This document shows positions 62,841-64,000 of a DNA stretch of 64,000 nucleotides, one piece after another (positions within the stretch are counted from its first letter, which is position 1; each line of letters opens with the position of its first letter). The notes below the pieces were generated by a model. That model was not told where the DNA came from and made no database searches. It saw only the letters and a program-made list of their open reading frames with translations. The translations under genes were made by a program, and so were the position numbers. Source of the DNA: Planctomycetota bacterium (GTDB taxonomy: Bacteria; Planctomycetota; Brocadiia; SM23-32; JAKLEA01); contig JAKLEA010000011.1 in NCBI GenBank assembly GCA_022711755.1, positions 62,001-126,000 on the forward strand. The letters run 5' to 3'.

Positions 62841-63935
62841 ATGAATATACTTGCGTTTGACCCCGGAAGGGTACGGCTTGATTACAGTCTGTTCCGAGAC
62901 GCGGAGCGGAAACCGATTATTACTGGCCATGTTCCAGAGCCGGATATGACAGCCGATCCGGCCGACGCGGTTGCGGATGCGGTCGGCTCTGCTTTGAATT
63001 ACGGAGAGATCGGACTGTGCGTTGTTCGGGTTGTCTTCGGCGGTGAAGCATTCAAGACTTGCGCGATCGCGGACTGGCTGGTTCTGGAAAGGCTACATGA
63101 AATGATCCCGCAATCGCCTCTGCATCTGCCGCGCGCGATTGAGACCGTCCGGGCGGTGATGCGTTGCCGGCCGGAAATTCCGGTGGTTCTGGACTTTGAG
63201 ACGGCGTTCTTCGCAGGCTTGCCCGAGCGGGAGACGGTCTACGCGATTGATCCCGGCCTGTCGGCTGCCTTGCGGCTCAGGCGTTACGGCTACCACGGCA
63301 TTTACCATCGCGCCGCATGCCATGAGGCGGCGCACAAAGCAGCGAACAGAGAGGCGCCCGCCAGCCCTTTGAGGATTCTGTCCATCTGCCTCGAACCCAA
63401 GCCGGAGGTTGCGGCGGTTGTCGGAATCAGGCCCGTCTACGTAACGAGCGGTTCGACGCCGCTGGAGGGATTACCCGGGCGGACAAGCTGCGGGGACCTG
63501 GACCCGAGTCTTCCAGGACTTCTGATGCGCAGGGAGCTTGGACCTGAGCGGGTGGACGAATTGCTCACAAAGGAGAGTGGTTTAAGCGCGCTGGCCGGAA
63601 GAATGACCGACTTGGACGAAATTCTTACGGTTGATGATCCAAGCCTGAACGCAGCCCGTGATTATTTCCTTTACAGGCTGCTTCAGGCATGCGGAGCAGG
63701 CGCGGCGGCGATGGGAGGGCTTGACGGCGTGGCGCTTTCCGGGAGATACCGGAAAGCGGCCGGGCAAATAAGAGAATGGGTCGTCTCATCCTTCGCAGAG
63801 CGTTTTCTGAGCGGAAAGCTTCGTTACGGCGTCACAATGCTTGAAGCAAGTCGCGACCGCATCATGGCGGATGATGCAATGGGCACTGCGCCGCAGATTC
63901 TGGCCAGGATCAAGGATGCTGCCCCGGTTCCATAA
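62841..63935 (+). CDS. Degenerate acetate-kinase-fold protein
   Basis: 364 residues, clearly homologous to the preceding kinase (FDPGRVRLDYSLF, RVVFGGEAF, FETAFFAGLP, RRYGYHGIYH, TSCGDLDPSLP) but with key changes: Asn7 and the GSSS loop are lost, the His in VHGG is Phe, the catalytic Asp in FDTAF is Glu and the neighbouring His is Phe, and the C-terminal GEN-like adenine site is missing. The His of YGxHG and the Arg before GDLDP remain. It is ~45 residues shorter. It starts 2 bp after the ackA stop, so the two are tightly coupled. Likely a regulatory or structural subunit, or an enzyme with changed chemistry. Confidence 0.85.
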   Translation: MNILAFDPGRVRLDYSLFRDAERKPIITGHVPEPDMTADPADAVADAVGSALNYGEIGLCVVRVVFGGEAFKTCAIADWLVLERLHEMIPQSPLHLPRAIETVRAVMRCRPEIPVVLDFETAFFAGLPERETVYAIDPGLSAALRLRRYGYHGIYHRAACHEAAHKAANREAPASPLRILSICLEPKPEVAAVVGIRPVYVTSGSTPLEGLPGRTSCGDLDPSLPGLLMRRELGPERVDELLTKESGLSALAGRMTDLDEILTVDDPSLNAARDYFLYRLLQACGAGAAAMGGLDGVALSGRYRKAAGQIREWVVSSFAERFLSGKLRYGVTMLEASRDRIMADDAMGTAPQILARIKDAAPVP

Positions 63936-63942
63936 TGTTTGC

Positions 63943-64000
63943 ATGATGCCGCGCGAGCTGGTAGATACGTTTTTATGGTATTACGATAACCTACGATTGG
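63943..64000 (+). CDS. Possible start of the next operon gene (3' partial)
   Basis: From ATG 63943 the frame is open to the window edge (MMPRELVDTFLWYYDNLRL). No ribosome-binding site is visible, and 19 codons are too few to identify a family. Listed because it sits 7 bp after the operon's last complete gene. Confidence 0.3.
   Translation, partial: MMPRELVDTFLWYYDNLRL

Noticed and set aside
1..64000. tRNA or rRNA genes
   Set aside because: No cloverleaf with a TTCGA-type arm and CCA end, and no rRNA-like conserved stretch, was seen by eye; a covariance-model scan would be needed to exclude divergent small RNAs.

Overview
The window reads as about 64 kb of chromosome from a high-GC, Gram-negative, free-living bacterium, most likely Planctomycetota or a neighbouring PVC/Sumerlaeota-type lineage. 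This rests on family content, not on a marker tree. Pointers are a giant FG-GAP/dockerin protein with a LEPR-XLL-like N-terminus, a formylglycine-type sulfatase, GH127/GH172(DUF2961)/GH123(DUF4091)-type enzymes, a Tat-exported TIM-barrel protein, a transmembrane Ser/Thr kinase with HEAT-like repeats, and a GreA with a long N-terminal extension. No rRNA, tRNA, CRISPR array or intact transposase was seen.

Layout. 1-9.9 kb: a 5'-truncated sialate O-acetylesterase-like gene, a small hypothetical, cysS, a GH2 beta-mannosidase-like gene, a long-form greA split by a frameshift, a hypothetical and a possible CREST-type membrane hydrolase. 9.9-15.4 kb: an aldo-keto reductase/ferredoxin/CBM9-like fusion, an FHA protein, a mannitol-dehydrogenase-like gene and an orphan umuD with a palindrome in its promoter. 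15.7-18.9 kb: Tat TIM-barrel protein, glucuronokinase-like GHMP kinase and LarC, probably one transcript. 18.9-25.6 kb: membrane Ser/Thr kinase, an AT-richer WD40 protein and an MFS transporter with a promoter and terminator-like leader. 25.8-26.5 kb: a VapBC-type toxin-antitoxin pair.

26.6-42.8 kb is a glycan-utilisation region: GH127, GH123-like, GH172-like, a clan GH-A lipoprotein in an apparent operon with a sulfatase, and an exported FAD oxidoreductase with a discoidin-like domain; an HAD phosphatase, a GT87-like mannosyltransferase and an orphan DUF433 protein are interspersed. 42.9-44.6 kb is an AT-rich HNH endonuclease followed by a cluster of palindromic repeats. 44.6-58.4 kb: a large U32 protease-family protein, an exported HEAT-repeat protein, the 2136-residue FG-GAP/dockerin protein, a second copy of the inverted-repeat element and a ComM/YifB-like ATPase.

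58.5-64 kb holds the most interesting unit. A XylR_N/V4R-type sigma-54 activator is divergent from an operon encoding an M20 metallohydrolase, an acetate kinase and a second acetate-kinase-fold protein that has lost most catalytic residues. A good -24/-12 promoter and palindromic candidate activator sites lie between them. The sensed compound and the phosphorylated substrate cannot be read from sequence.
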